A DNA stretch of 64,000 nt from the NCBI GenBank assembly GCA_032122625.1, contig JAQBGG010000008.1, positions 22,427-86,426 on the forward strand, read 5' to 3'. A program made the position numbers and the translations under genes. This document shows positions 1-8,831 of the stretch, piece by piece (position 1 is the first letter of the stretch; each line of letters opens with the position of its first letter). Under the pieces are notes generated by a model. It saw nothing but the letters and a program-made list of their open reading frames with translations, ran no database searches and was not told the DNA's origin. The stretch comes from CAXMST01 sp032122625. GTDB taxonomy: Bacteria > Actinomycetota > Thermoleophilia > Solirubrobacterales > 70-9.

Positions 1-1
1 G

Positions 2-2401
2 ACGATCCACTCCTACCGTGGGGCTCAGACCTTCGAGGCGGTCGGCGTCGACAGAGACGTGATCGAGACCCACTTCGCCGGGACGCCCTCGCGGCTCGGC
101 GGTATCGGTATCGCGGGGCTCGCCCGCGAGGCCTTCGCCCGGCACGCCCGCGCCTGGCCCGAACTGCACGGCCTGGCGCTCCCCGAGCACGTCGAGGAGG
201 CGCTGCTGGCGGCTGACCACGCGACGTTGCTGCCGCAGGGCGGCGTTTACCGCTGGCGTCGCGACGGTGAGCGCCACATGTGGGACCCGGAGACGATCGC
301 CAGTCTGCAGCGGTCGGTGCGGGACGCAGAGAGTGGCCAGGAGTCATACGAGGAGTTCTCCCGGCGCGTCAACGACGAGAACGCGGGCCACTCTCTGCTT
401 CGTGGCCTGCTTGGCCTGCGGACGCGGCCTGATGGTGCGATCTCACTGACAGACGTCGAGCCCGCGAGCGAGATCGTGAAGCGTTTCTCGACCGGGGCGA
501 TGAGCCTCGGCGCGCTCTCGAAGGAGGCGCACGAGACGCTCGCCGTCGCGATGAACCGGATCGGCGGCATGTCGAACAGCGGCGAGGGCGGCGAGGACCC
601 GAACCGCAACACCCCGGACCCCAACGGCGATCAGCGCCGGTCGCGGATCCGCCAGGTCGCCTCGGGCCGGTTCGGGGTCGACATCGACTACCTCGCCCGC
701 GCCGACCAGCTACAGATCAAGGTCGCCCAGGGGGCGAAGCCCGGCGAGGGAGGCCAGTTGCCGGGCCACAAGGTCGACGCCTACATCGCCAGCCTGCGTC
801 ACTCAACCCCGGGCGTCGAGCTGATCTCACCGCCGCCCCATCACGACATCTACTCGATCGAGGATCTGAAGCAGCTGATCTACGACCTGCGCGCCGCGAA
901 CCCGACGGCCAGGGTCTCGGTCAAGCTCGCCGCCGAGGCCGGCGTCGGCACCGTCGCCGCCGGCGTCGTCAAGGCCGGGGCCGACCACATCGTTATCGCC
1001 GGCCATGACGGAGGCACGGGCGCCTCGCCGCAGTCCTCGATCCAGCAGGCGGGCGTGCCCTGGGAGCTGGGACTCGCCGAGGCCCAGCAGGCGCTGCTCG
1101 ACTCCGAGCTGCGCAGCCGGGTGATCCTGCAGGCCGACGGACAGATGCGAACCGGTCGCGACGTCGTTATTGCGGCCCTGCTCGGAGCGGACGAGGTCGG
1201 CATGAGCACCGCCCCACTGATCGCCACCGGCTGCATCATGATGCGCGTCTGCCACCTCAACACCTGCCCGGTCGGAATCGCCAGTCAGGACCCCGAGCTG
1301 CGGAGGCGCTTCAAGGGCACACCGGAGCAGGTCGTCACCTACATGATCTATGTAGCGGAGGAGGCCCGCCGGCTGATGGCCGCGCTCGGGATCGGTTCCT
1401 TCGGCGAGCTGGTCGGCAGGACATATCTGCTCGACCCGACGATGAACGACACCAACTGGAAGACCACCGCCCTGGACCTGCGGCCGCTGCTCGCTGTGCC
1501 GCCGGTCGCCGACGGCCGCCCCAAGGGGTTCGTCAAGAGCGTCCGCCACAGCGACTCAAAGATCAGCTTCGACCGCCGCCTGCTCGTCAAGGCTTACCGC
1601 GCCCACCCGGGCACGCCGGGGCCGGACAACCCGGTGAAGATCAGATCCGCGGTCGCCAACAGCGACCTCGCCGTCGGCGGTTCGCTTTCGAACGCCATCG
1701 TCACGGACCACGGGCCTGAGGGCCTGCCCGAGGACGCGATCCAGATCAGCCTCAGGGGCTCAGCCGGCCAGAGCTGCGGGGCCTGGCTGGCTTCTGGGAT
1801 CTCGATGAGCGTCGAGGGCGACGTCAACGACTACGCCGGCAAGGGCCTCTCCGGCGGCGTTCTCGCCGTGTACCCAGCGGGTGATAGCCACTTCGCCGCC
1901 GCCGACAACGTGATCGCCGGCAATGTGACTCTGTACGGCGCAACTCGCGGTCGCGCCTTCTTCAGCGGCTGCGTCGGTGAGCGCTTCGCGGTCCGCAACT
2001 CGGGCGCTCTCGCGGTTGTCGAAGGCGTCGGAGAGCACGCCTGCGAGTACATGACCGGCGGCTGCGTCGTAGTGATCGGGCCAACCGGACAGAACTTCGG
2101 CGCTGGGATGAGCGGCGGGGTCGCCTTCGTCCACAACCCCGACGGCAAGCTGGCAGCGCGCACCAATCACCAGCTCGTCGACCTCGATCCTGTCAACCCC
2201 GAGCGCGAACCGGCGCTGCACGAACTGCTCACCGAGCACCTGCGGCGGACCGGCTCGGAGGTCGCGCGCGAGCTGCTCGACCGCTGGGCCGATGCGATCG
2301 AGGAGTTCACCCTGGTGATCCCGCGTGGCTACAAGGAGGCGATGGCCCGATTCGCCGCGGAGCAGGCCGATGCCGGAGCCGAAGCGGAGGCGGCTGCCTG
2401 A
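2..2401 (+). CDS. gltB: Glutamate synthase large subunit, 5'-truncated
   Basis: This is the C-terminal ~800 residues of the large subunit of NADPH-dependent glutamate synthase, which makes two glutamates from glutamine and 2-oxoglutarate. The frame is already open at base 2, and its first residues (SYRGAQTFEAVG) match the interior of GltB, so the N-terminal glutamine amidotransferase domain lies upstream of the window. Visible parts are the FMN-binding synthase domain, with its GEGGEDP and AKPGEGGQLPG stretches, the 3Fe-4S cysteine cluster around CHLNTCPVGI (near 1250-1275), and the C-terminal beta-helix (GXGXC) domain. The TGA stop overlaps the gltD ATG (TGATG), implying translational coupling. 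Identification is secure; only the true start is missing. Confidence 0.97.
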   Translation, partial: TIHSYRGAQTFEAVGVDRDVIETHFAGTPSRLGGIGIAGLAREAFARHARAWPELHGLALPEHVEEALLAADHATLLPQGGVYRWRRDGERHMWDPETIASLQRSVRDAESGQESYEEFSRRVNDENAGHSLLRGLLGLRTRPDGAISLTDVEPASEIVKRFSTGAMSLGALSKEAHETLAVAMNRIGGMSNSGEGGEDPNRNTPDPNGDQRRSRIRQVASGRFGVDIDYLARADQLQIKVAQGAKPGEGGQLPGHKVDAYIASLRHSTPGVELISPPPHHDIYSIEDLKQLIYDLRAANPTARVSVKLAAEAGVGTVAAGVVKAGADHIVIAGHDGGTGASPQSSIQQAGVPWELGLAEAQQALLDSELRSRVILQADGQMRTGRDVVIAALLGADEVGMSTAPLIATGCIMMRVCHLNTCPVGIASQDPELRRRFKGTPEQVVTYMIYVAEEARRLMAALGIGSFGELVGRTYLLDPTMNDTNWKTTALDLRPLLAVPPVADGRPKGFVKSVRHSDSKISFDRRLLVKAYRAHPGTPGPDNPVKIRSAVANSDLAVGGSLSNAIVTDHGPEGLPEDAIQISLRGSAGQSCGAWLASGISMSVEGDVNDYAGKGLSGGVLAVYPAGDSHFAAADNVIAGNVTLYGATRGRAFFSGCVGERFAVRNSGALAVVEGVGEHACEYMTGGCVVVIGPTGQNFGAGMSGGVAFVHNPDGKLAARTNHQLVDLDPVNPEREPALHELLTEHLRRTGSEVARELLDRWADAIEEFTLVIPRGYKEAMARFAAEQADAGAEAEAAA

Positions 2402-3840
2402 TGGCCGATCCGAAGGGTTTTCTCAAGGTCCACCGAGTGCCCTCCCCAGAGCGCGATCCCGACGAGCGCGTTAGCGACTACAAGGAGATCTACCTGACGC
2501 TGCCCGAGGATGAGCTCAAGGAGCAGGCCTCCCGCTGCATGGACTGTGGGGTGCCCTTCTGCAACGACGCCTGCCCGCTCGGCAACCTGATCCCCGATTG
2601 GAACGACCTCGCCCGCACCGGCGACTGGCGGGGGGCGATCGACCAACTGCACGCGACCAACAACTTCCCCGAGTTCACTGGGCTGATCTGCCCGGCCCCC
2701 TGCGAGTCCGCCTGCGTGCTGGCGATCGACGACGACCCGGTGATGATCAAGCAGATCGAGTACTGGACGATCGACAACGCCTTCCGTGAAGGCTGGGTGA
2801 CGCCGAACCCTCCCGATCACCGGACCGGGCGAACGATCGCCGTCGTCGGCTCGGGCCCTGCCGGTCTGGCGGCCGCCGACGAGCTCAACCAGGTCGGCCA
2901 CAAGGTGATCGTCTTCGAGCGCGACGAGGGCCTCGGCGGCCTGCTCCGCTTCGGGGTTCCCGACGCCAAGCTCGAGAAGTGGATCATCGAGCGTCGCACT
3001 GACGTGCTTGCGGCCGAGGGGATCGAGTTCCGCTACAACGTCGAGGTCGGGGTCGAGATCAGCATCGAGGACCTGCGCCGCGACTACGACGCCGTAGTTC
3101 TGGCGATCGGCTCCCGGGTCGAGCGCGACGTCGAGATCCCGGGCCGCAACCTCGACGGCGTCCACTTCGCGATGGAGTACCTCTACCAGCGCAACCGCGC
3201 CGTCGCCCGCTCCGAGGGGCGGGAGGGGCGCGAGGTCGCGGCCGAGGACGTGATCACCGCCAAGGACAAGAACGTGATCGTCGTCGGCGGTGGTGATACC
3301 GGCATGGACTGCGTCTCCAACGCGATGCGTGAGGGCGCCAAACAGGTCCGCCTGCTCGATGTCTACCCGCCGGTTCCCGAGGGCGGCCGCTACGACTTCA
3401 CCCCCTGGCCGACGCAGCCGCGGCGCCTGCAGACCACCTACGCCCTCGAGGAGGGCGGCCACCGCGAGTTCGCCCGCGAGGTGATCGGGCTCGAGGGGGA
3501 GCACGGCCACGTCGCCGGCGCGCTGGTCCGCGAGGTGACCGGCAACTCCTCGAGCACGCTGGTCCCGGTCCCCGACAGCGAGTACACCGAGCCTGCCGAG
3601 CTGGTGCTCGTGGCAATCGGCTTCACCAACCCCGAGCACGACGGCCTCGTCAGCGACCTTGGCCTCGATCTCGACCGCTCCGGCAACGTCAAGGCACCGA
3701 CCTTCAGGACCTCAGCCGACGGCTTCTACGCCGCCGGCGATGTCCGCGTCGGTGCCTCACTCGTCGTTACCGCGATCGCCGAGGGCCGCCGCTGCGCCCG
3801 CATCGTCGATCACGCGTTGCGGGCGAGCGTCGCAGCCTAG
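2401..3840 (+). CDS. gltD: Glutamate synthase small subunit (NADPH, Fe-S, FAD)
   Basis: 479 residues, the normal length for GltD. It passes electrons from NADPH through FAD and two 4Fe-4S clusters to the FMN of GltB. The N-terminal cysteines (CMDCGVPFC, CPLGNLIPDW, CPAPCESAC) form the Fe-S ferredoxin-like domain. A GSGPAGLAAADEL dinucleotide fold at about residue 150 binds FAD, and VVGGGDTGMDC at about 295 binds NADPH. The C-terminal AAGDVRVGASL motif closes the FAD site. It starts on the ATG overlapping the gltB stop, so the two subunits are co-translated. Its TAG stop is part of a CTAG shared with the stop of the convergent ABC-F gene. Confidence 0.97.
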   Translation: MADPKGFLKVHRVPSPERDPDERVSDYKEIYLTLPEDELKEQASRCMDCGVPFCNDACPLGNLIPDWNDLARTGDWRGAIDQLHATNNFPEFTGLICPAPCESACVLAIDDDPVMIKQIEYWTIDNAFREGWVTPNPPDHRTGRTIAVVGSGPAGLAAADELNQVGHKVIVFERDEGLGGLLRFGVPDAKLEKWIIERRTDVLAAEGIEFRYNVEVGVEISIEDLRRDYDAVVLAIGSRVERDVEIPGRNLDGVHFAMEYLYQRNRAVARSEGREGREVAAEDVITAKDKNVIVVGGGDTGMDCVSNAMREGAKQVRLLDVYPPVPEGGRYDFTPWPTQPRRLQTTYALEEGGHREFAREVIGLEGEHGHVAGALVREVTGNSSSTLVPVPDSEYTEPAELVLVAIGFTNPEHDGLVSDLGLDLDRSGNVKAPTFRTSADGFYAAGDVRVGASLVVTAIAEGRRCARIVDHALRASVAA

Positions 3841-5756
3841 TTCGAGTCGGCGCTGCCGCCGGCGGCGCCCCAGCTGTCGTAGAGCTCTTCGATCCGTTGC
3901 TTGAGCTCGCGGTGTCGCTCGGTCGAGCGGTCCGAGCTGCCGGGGCTGGCCCAGGCGGCGGGATCGGAGAGCTCCTCCTCGAGCGTCGCCAGCGCCTGCT
4001 CGGCCTGCTCGATCTGGCGCTCGAGGCTGGCGATCTTCTTCAGCGCGTTCTTCGAGGGGCCTCGTGGGGCCGTCGAACGCTTGCCGTTCGCTGAGCTTGA
4101 CGCGCTCGTGCGGTCCGCCGCCCCCGCCGTCTCCTTCTCCGTCGACTCCCGCTCCTGCACGGTGCGCTGATACTCGGCCCAGCCCATCTGATAGCTGTGC
4201 AGGTCGCCGTCCTCGATCGCGAACGTGCGGCTGCCGACCGCCTCCAGCAGGGCCCGGTCGTGGGAGACCAGCAGCAACGCGCCCTCGAAGCCGGTCAAGG
4301 CGTCCTCGAGCGCCTCACGGCTCTCGAGATCGAGATGGTTGGTCGGCTCATCGAGGATCAGAACGTTGGCGCCGGAGGCGACCAGGATCGCGAGCGAGAG
4401 GCGGCGCTGCTCGCCGCCGGATATGTCGGTGAGCTGCTTTTCGACCTCGTCGCCGCTGAACATGAAGTGGCCAAGCAGGTCGCGGACCTTCTGAGGGGTC
4501 AGACCCGTGCCCCGCTGCGCCGCCTCGAGCACGGTCCCCGTCCCGGCCGCCGTGTCGGCATGCTGGGAGAGGTAGCCGAGGCTGGCGTTGTGGCCGAGTT
4601 TTACGACCCCGCCAGTGGGCTCCCGGCGCCCGGCGAGGGTGTCGATCAGAGTCGTCTTTCCGGCGCCGTTGGGGCCAACGAGGACCGCGTGCTCACCGCG
4701 CTCGAGGCGCAGCGTTACCTGCTCCAGCAGGACCCGGGCGCCGACCTCGATCCGGGCGCTCTCCACCTTCAACGGGAAGCGGCCGGCGCGTTCAGGGGTG
4801 GCGAAGCTGAAGCGGAGAGCGCGCTGATCACGCGGGTCGTGACTGACGGCGTTCGCCTTCAGCTTCTCGATCTGCTTGATGCGTGCCTGTGCCTGGCGCG
4901 CCTTGGTCGCCTTGTAACGGAAACGCTCGACGAAGCGCTCCATCCGCTCGATCTCGGCCGTCTGCCTCTCGATCGCCTTGCCGAGCGCGATCTCGCGGGC
5001 GGCCTTCTCCTTACGCCAGGCGTGCCAGGGGCCGGAGAAGAACCGTGCCCTGCCCGCCTCCAACTCGAGCACCGAGGTGCCGACCGCTTCCAGGAACCAG
5101 CGATCGTGGGCGACCAGCACGATCGCCGCCTCGAGCCCCTGCAGATGGTCCTCGAGCCATTCAAGGGAGGGGATGTCGAGGTGGTTGGTCGGCTCGTCGA
5201 GGAGCAGCAGGTCGGGCCCGGCCGCCAGCGCCCGGGCCAGTGAGGCGCGTGTCAGCTCCCCGCCGGAGAAGGTGGAGAGCGGTCGCTCGGTCATCTCCGG
5301 CTCCGCCTCGAAGCCGAGCCCACGGAGCACAGCGAAGACGTCATCCCGCCACCGATACCCGCCCGCGGTCTCGAGCTTCTGCTGAGCGTTGGAGTAGCTC
5401 TCGAGCGTCACCTCATCGTGGTCGCCCGCAGACATAACCTGCTCGAGTCGCTCCAGCTCCGCCTCGAGAGCGATCATCTCGGCCCTGGCGCTGAGCACGT
5501 AGTCGCCGAGTGAGATCGCCCGCTCACGCGGTGGTCGCTGGTCGTGCAGCGCGACCCGGGCGCCGCGCCGCAGGCTGAGCTTGCCGGAATCGGGAAGCAG
5601 CTCGGCGGCGAGGATCCGCAGCAGCGTCGACTTGCCGGCGCCGTTACGGCCCGAGAGGGTCATCCGCTCGCGGTTGGTGAGCCGGAAGGAGACATCGTCG
5701 AACAGCGGTTGGCCGCCGACGTGGATGCCGATCTGGGATGCGATCGCTACCGCCAT
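3837..5756 (-). CDS. ABC-F family ATPase (ribosome-associated)
   Basis: A soluble protein of about 640 residues with two ABC cassettes and no membrane segment, the ABC-F layout (Uup, EttA, resistance-type factors) that acts on the ribosomal E site. First cassette: GRNGAGKST, FSGGELTR, LLLDEPTNHLD. Second: GPNGAGKTT, ISGGEQRR, LILDEPTNHLD. A charged linker (residues ~235-300) joins them, and the tail ends in a predicted coiled coil as in Uup. I chose ATG at 5756 because a CAGCCT box lies six bases upstream; an in-frame GTG at 5762 is the alternative. No antibiotic target can be read from sequence, so a housekeeping or Uup-like role is as likely as resistance. It converges with gltD. Confidence 0.93.
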   Translation of the reverse strand: MAVAIASQIGIHVGGQPLFDDVSFRLTNRERMTLSGRNGAGKSTLLRILAAELLPDSGKLSLRRGARVALHDQRPPRERAISLGDYVLSARAEMIALEAELERLEQVMSAGDHDEVTLESYSNAQQKLETAGGYRWRDDVFAVLRGLGFEAEPEMTERPLSTFSGGELTRASLARALAAGPDLLLLDEPTNHLDIPSLEWLEDHLQGLEAAIVLVAHDRWFLEAVGTSVLELEAGRARFFSGPWHAWRKEKAAREIALGKAIERQTAEIERMERFVERFRYKATKARQAQARIKQIEKLKANAVSHDPRDQRALRFSFATPERAGRFPLKVESARIEVGARVLLEQVTLRLERGEHAVLVGPNGAGKTTLIDTLAGRREPTGGVVKLGHNASLGYLSQHADTAAGTGTVLEAAQRGTGLTPQKVRDLLGHFMFSGDEVEKQLTDISGGEQRRLSLAILVASGANVLILDEPTNHLDLESREALEDALTGFEGALLLVSHDRALLEAVGSRTFAIEDGDLHSYQMGWAEYQRTVQERESTEKETAGAADRTSASSSANGKRSTAPRGPSKNALKKIASLERQIEQAEQALATLEEELSDPAAWASPGSSDRSTERHRELKQRIEELYDSWGAAGGSADSN

Positions 5757-5762
5757 GCCCAC

Positions 5763-5768
5763 AGGCTG
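5763..5768 (-). promoter_or_regulatory. Candidate -10 box for the ABC-F gene (leaderless-type)
   Basis: On the minus strand CAGCCT is followed by six bases and then ATG. This fits the (T/C)ANNNT box found at the same distance before several other genes here, implying transcription starts at or next to the start codon. No convincing -35 element is visible. Confidence 0.4.
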
Positions 5769-5816
5769 ACAAACGCCGCCCTGCCAGGCCCCGCGCCTCG
5801 GAAACCGGCGGCGAGG

Positions 5817-7124
5817 TCAGCCGGCGGCGATCAAGGCCGCAGCCTCAGCCTCGGTGCCCGCGGCCATCTCGCTGAGGTCCTCGGCGATTGCCGGATCCGC
5901 GCAGAAGCCGAACCCGAGCCTGCCCGCACCTGAGACGACCGTGACGCGGAGCCCGTGGCGACCGCCGATCTCCGCGATCGAGTGCAGTGACTGAACGGGG
6001 GCGCCGAGCACGGTGACCGGCTTGGGGGGGCCGGGCACGTTGGAGACGCAGATGGCGAAGCTGCGAGGGCTGTCCTGCAGGCGGCGGGCGAGCCCGGCGA
6101 GCCTCGGTGAGAGCGACCCGATCGAGTCGCTCAAGGAGCTCAGGCGCTCGGCGTCGTGTCCGGCCTTGCGCTCGGACGCCTCGGCCTGGATCGCTCGCAG
6201 TCGCGAGGCCGGATCGGGATCGGAGACGTGGACCGGGAGGGTGAAGAACGAGTCCCGGTTTCCGGCCTGGTCCCCCTCATTGTGGAGGCTGACCGGAACC
6301 CGGAAGCGCATCGCCGAGAGCGAGCCGTGGTGGCTCTCGAGCCAACGCCTGAGCCCACCGGCGACGACGCTCAACACCGCGTCGTTGACGGTCGCACCGC
6401 AGATCCGCTTCGCCGCGTCGTGCAGCGGTCCCAGCGGCACGGCCGCAAAAGCCACGGTGCGCCGCCTGCCGACCTCACCGTCGAACGGTGAGTCGTGGAT
6501 CGAGTCGGCGAACTCGCGCGCGAGGAAGGCCGCCAGGTGGCCGCGGCGCCGGTCGTCGTCCTGCCGGCTTGGGGAGGGTGCCGGATCCACTCGGCCCGGG
6601 GGCCCGGGGGGCTGCGGCTGAGGCGGCCCCACCCCCCTGGCCGCACCCTCCCCCTTGTCCCAGAGAATCGAGCGGGCGAACCGCATCGCGGTCGTGCCAT
6701 CGGCGAGCGCGTGGTGGATTCGCCAGATCAACGCCACTCCGCCTCGACGAAAATGAGCAACCTCGATACGCCACAGCGGCAGGTCGCGGTCGAGCCTACG
6801 TTCGAAGAGTTGGGCGACGAGTGGCTCCAGGTCCGCCTCGTCGAGATCGCGGCGGCCTGTGTCGACGACGTGGTTGGCGATCTCAAGGCCTGGATCTCCG
6901 ATCCAACGCGGCGCCCCACCCCGGTCCTCGAGGCGGGTTCGCAGGAGCGGCTCGCCGCCCAGCCTGCTCCCGATGTGCGCCCTCAGCGCCTGAAGTGACG
7001 GCGCCGGCTCGGCGAGGCGGATCACCTTGCAGGTGTGTCCAACGATCGTCGGCCCCTCGAGCGCGAGGATCGCTCGGTCCTCCTCGCTGAGCGGGATCGG
7101 CTCCACTACCTCAGATCGTCGCAC
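5817..7124 (-). CDS. Wax ester synthase / diacylglycerol O-acyltransferase (WS/DGAT family)
   Basis: 435 residues. Members transfer an acyl group from acyl-CoA to fatty alcohol or diacylglycerol, making storage wax esters or triacylglycerol. The hallmark HHxxxDG active site appears as HHALADG at about residue 135. The N-terminus (PLSEEDRAILALEGP) follows the family pattern PLSxxDxxFLxLE, and the C-terminus carries the conserved SNVPGP motif before the last strands. Start is a GTG at 7124. It is divergent from the P450 gene with about 150 bp between them. A short low-complexity Pro/Gly stretch follows the active-site region. Substrate preference cannot be predicted. Confidence 0.93.
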   Translation of the reverse strand: MRRSEVVEPIPLSEEDRAILALEGPTIVGHTCKVIRLAEPAPSLQALRAHIGSRLGGEPLLRTRLEDRGGAPRWIGDPGLEIANHVVDTGRRDLDEADLEPLVAQLFERRLDRDLPLWRIEVAHFRRGGVALIWRIHHALADGTTAMRFARSILWDKGEGAARGVGPPQPQPPGPPGRVDPAPSPSRQDDDRRRGHLAAFLAREFADSIHDSPFDGEVGRRRTVAFAAVPLGPLHDAAKRICGATVNDAVLSVVAGGLRRWLESHHGSLSAMRFRVPVSLHNEGDQAGNRDSFFTLPVHVSDPDPASRLRAIQAEASERKAGHDAERLSSLSDSIGSLSPRLAGLARRLQDSPRSFAICVSNVPGPPKPVTVLGAPVQSLHSIAEIGGRHGLRVTVVSGAGRLGFGFCADPAIAEDLSEMAAGTEAEAAALIAAG

Positions 7125-7254
7125 GGATAGCCGGAAGCGCGCCGGAACGCGTCAGCGGACCGGCCTGAAGCGGACCCCGAATCGGAGCAGACCACCCCGT
7201 CGGCGCAGCGCCGAGCGTGGCATTCCCCCCTCCGGCTGCGACCCAACGAATCTC

Positions 7255-7270
7255 TACATCGATTGATGTA
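7255..7270. promoter_or_regulatory. Operator-like palindrome upstream of the P450 gene
   Basis: TACATC-GATT-GATGTA is a near-perfect 16-base palindrome with 6-base perfect arms. It sits just upstream of a candidate -10 (AACAAT, 7270-7275), where a TetR/GntR-type repressor would block the P450 promoter, and in the intergenic region shared with the divergent acyltransferase. The regulator is not encoded nearby. Confidence 0.5.
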
Positions 7271-7285
7271 ACAATGTGTGATGCT

Positions 7286-8704
7286 ATGGCGACCGCGGTC
7301 GAGCCCGATCAGACTCCACAGCTCATCGGCGAGGCACCGGCCTCCCCCGCCGGGCCGATCGATGACGCCGAGCTCGCCGAGCTTCCCCGGCCACCGCTCG
7401 TGCAGCTCCCCAAGGTGGTCCAGGTGCTGCGCTTCAGCCAGCGCCAGATCGAGTTCGTGTTCCGGGCGCGACGAGAGCTCGGCGAGGTCTTCCGCTTCCG
7501 CGGAATGATTCCCGGCGGCCCCGTCGTCACCTCCCACCCAGACCACGTCAAGTCCCTATTTGTCGCAAAGCCCGAGCAGGCGCCCTCTCTAACCGGGGAG
7601 TCACCCCTGCGGCCGATCGTCGGGCCGAACTCGGTGCTGACAGCGATCGGCCCACGCCACATGCGACAGCGCAAGCTGCTTCTGCCGCGCTTTCACGGCG
7701 AGGCGATCGAGCAGTACACGGCGATGATCGAAGAGGTCACCGAGCGCGAGATCGACTCCTGGCCGATCAACGAGCCGTTCGCGCTCGCCCCGAAAATGCA
7801 GACAATCACGCTCGACGTGATCATGGCCGGGATATTTGGGATCGAGGGCCGCCCGGAACCGACAACTCCCGAGGGTCAGCTGCGGAGCGCGATCAAGTCC
7901 CTGGTCGCCGCCTCGACCTTGCCGATCGCTCAACTCACTGAGCTGATGAACGTCGGCCGCGCCGAGCCGGTCGGGCTGGCCAAGAAGGGGATCGCGATGC
8001 TCGACCGCCCGACCTACCGGATGATCGAACTGCGCCGCCGGGAGCACGGCCTGACCAAGCGGCGGGACATCTTCTCGCTGCTGCTCCAGGCCCACGACGA
8101 ACAGGGCAAGGCCCTGAGCGACAGCGAGGTCCGCGACCAACTCCTGACCCTGGTGCTGGCCGGCCATGAGACGACGGCGAACTCACTGGCCTGGACCTGG
8201 GAGCGGCTACTCCGATACCCCGAGGCCCACGACCGGCTCCGCGAGATCGTGCGCTCGGGCAACAAACAAGCGGCCGAAGCGGAGGTCGAGGCGGTGATCA
8301 CCGAGGGCATGCGCTGTCGCCCGGTGATCCCGATCATCGGCCGTCGCGTCCAGGTCCCGTGGCGACTGGGCGCCTACGGCGTCGAGGCCGGGACCCCGGT
8401 GTCGATGAGCATCCTCTTACTGCACCACCGGCCAGATATCTACCCGGACCCCTTCGCCTTCAAGCCCGAGCGCTGGCATGACCACAAGCCGGGAACCTAC
8501 GAGTGGATTCCCTTCGGCGGCGGTATCCGTCGTTGCCTCGGTGCTGCCCTGGCGATGGCCGAGCAGCGGGTTGTTCTCGAGGCGATGGCAGAGCGCCTCG
8601 ACCTCGAGGCCGATCGCCCCGAACCCGAGCACGCGACCCACCGCAACGTGACGATGATTCCGTCGCGGGGCGCTCGCGCGATCGTGCGTCGACGGCTCGC
8701 CTGA
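7286..8704 (+). CDS. Cytochrome P450
   Basis: About 472 residues, the size of a soluble bacterial class I P450. It has the I-helix oxygen-activating AGHETT motif (residue ~285), the ExxR pair (EGMR), a PxRW-type meander (FKPERW) and the heme-cysteine loop FGGGIRRCLG near the C-terminus. The frame is open further upstream (ATG at 7217 and 7274). I place the start at ATG 7286 because the palindrome and candidate -10 lie directly in front of it; the earlier starts would put the operator inside the gene. No ferredoxin or reductase gene is adjacent, so electron partners are elsewhere. The substrate is unknown. The motif spacing resembles fatty-acid or steroid-type P450s, but I would not assign a CYP family. 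Confidence 0.95.
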   Translation: MATAVEPDQTPQLIGEAPASPAGPIDDAELAELPRPPLVQLPKVVQVLRFSQRQIEFVFRARRELGEVFRFRGMIPGGPVVTSHPDHVKSLFVAKPEQAPSLTGESPLRPIVGPNSVLTAIGPRHMRQRKLLLPRFHGEAIEQYTAMIEEVTEREIDSWPINEPFALAPKMQTITLDVIMAGIFGIEGRPEPTTPEGQLRSAIKSLVAASTLPIAQLTELMNVGRAEPVGLAKKGIAMLDRPTYRMIELRRREHGLTKRRDIFSLLLQAHDEQGKALSDSEVRDQLLTLVLAGHETTANSLAWTWERLLRYPEAHDRLREIVRSGNKQAAEAEVEAVITEGMRCRPVIPIIGRRVQVPWRLGAYGVEAGTPVSMSILLLHHRPDIYPDPFAFKPERWHDHKPGTYEWIPFGGGIRRCLGAALAMAEQRVVLEAMAERLDLEADRPEPEHATHRNVTMIPSRGARAIVRRRLA

Positions 8705-8708
8705 GCGG

Positions 8709-8723
8709 CCCCTCGGCGAGGGG
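8709..8723 (+). terminator. Short GC-rich hairpin after the P450 gene
   Basis: CCCCTC-GGC-GAGGGG, four bases after the P450 stop. There is no T-run, so it is only a weak intrinsic-terminator candidate. Confidence 0.35.
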
Positions 8724-8831
8724 GCTCCGCGCCAAGCGGCGCCGAGACCCCGACCCTCTCATCAAGGTCTCATCCGGCCTCCCCAGAGTTCTGCCCGTCA
8801 GCAACGACGAACCATGGAGGCCAGTTCAGAA

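Noticed and set aside
2329..3639. A 436-codon open frame on the minus strand opposite gltD.
   Set aside because: It is a shadow of GC-rich gltD coding sequence; its protein is Asp/Leu/Val/Gly-rich without any family pattern.
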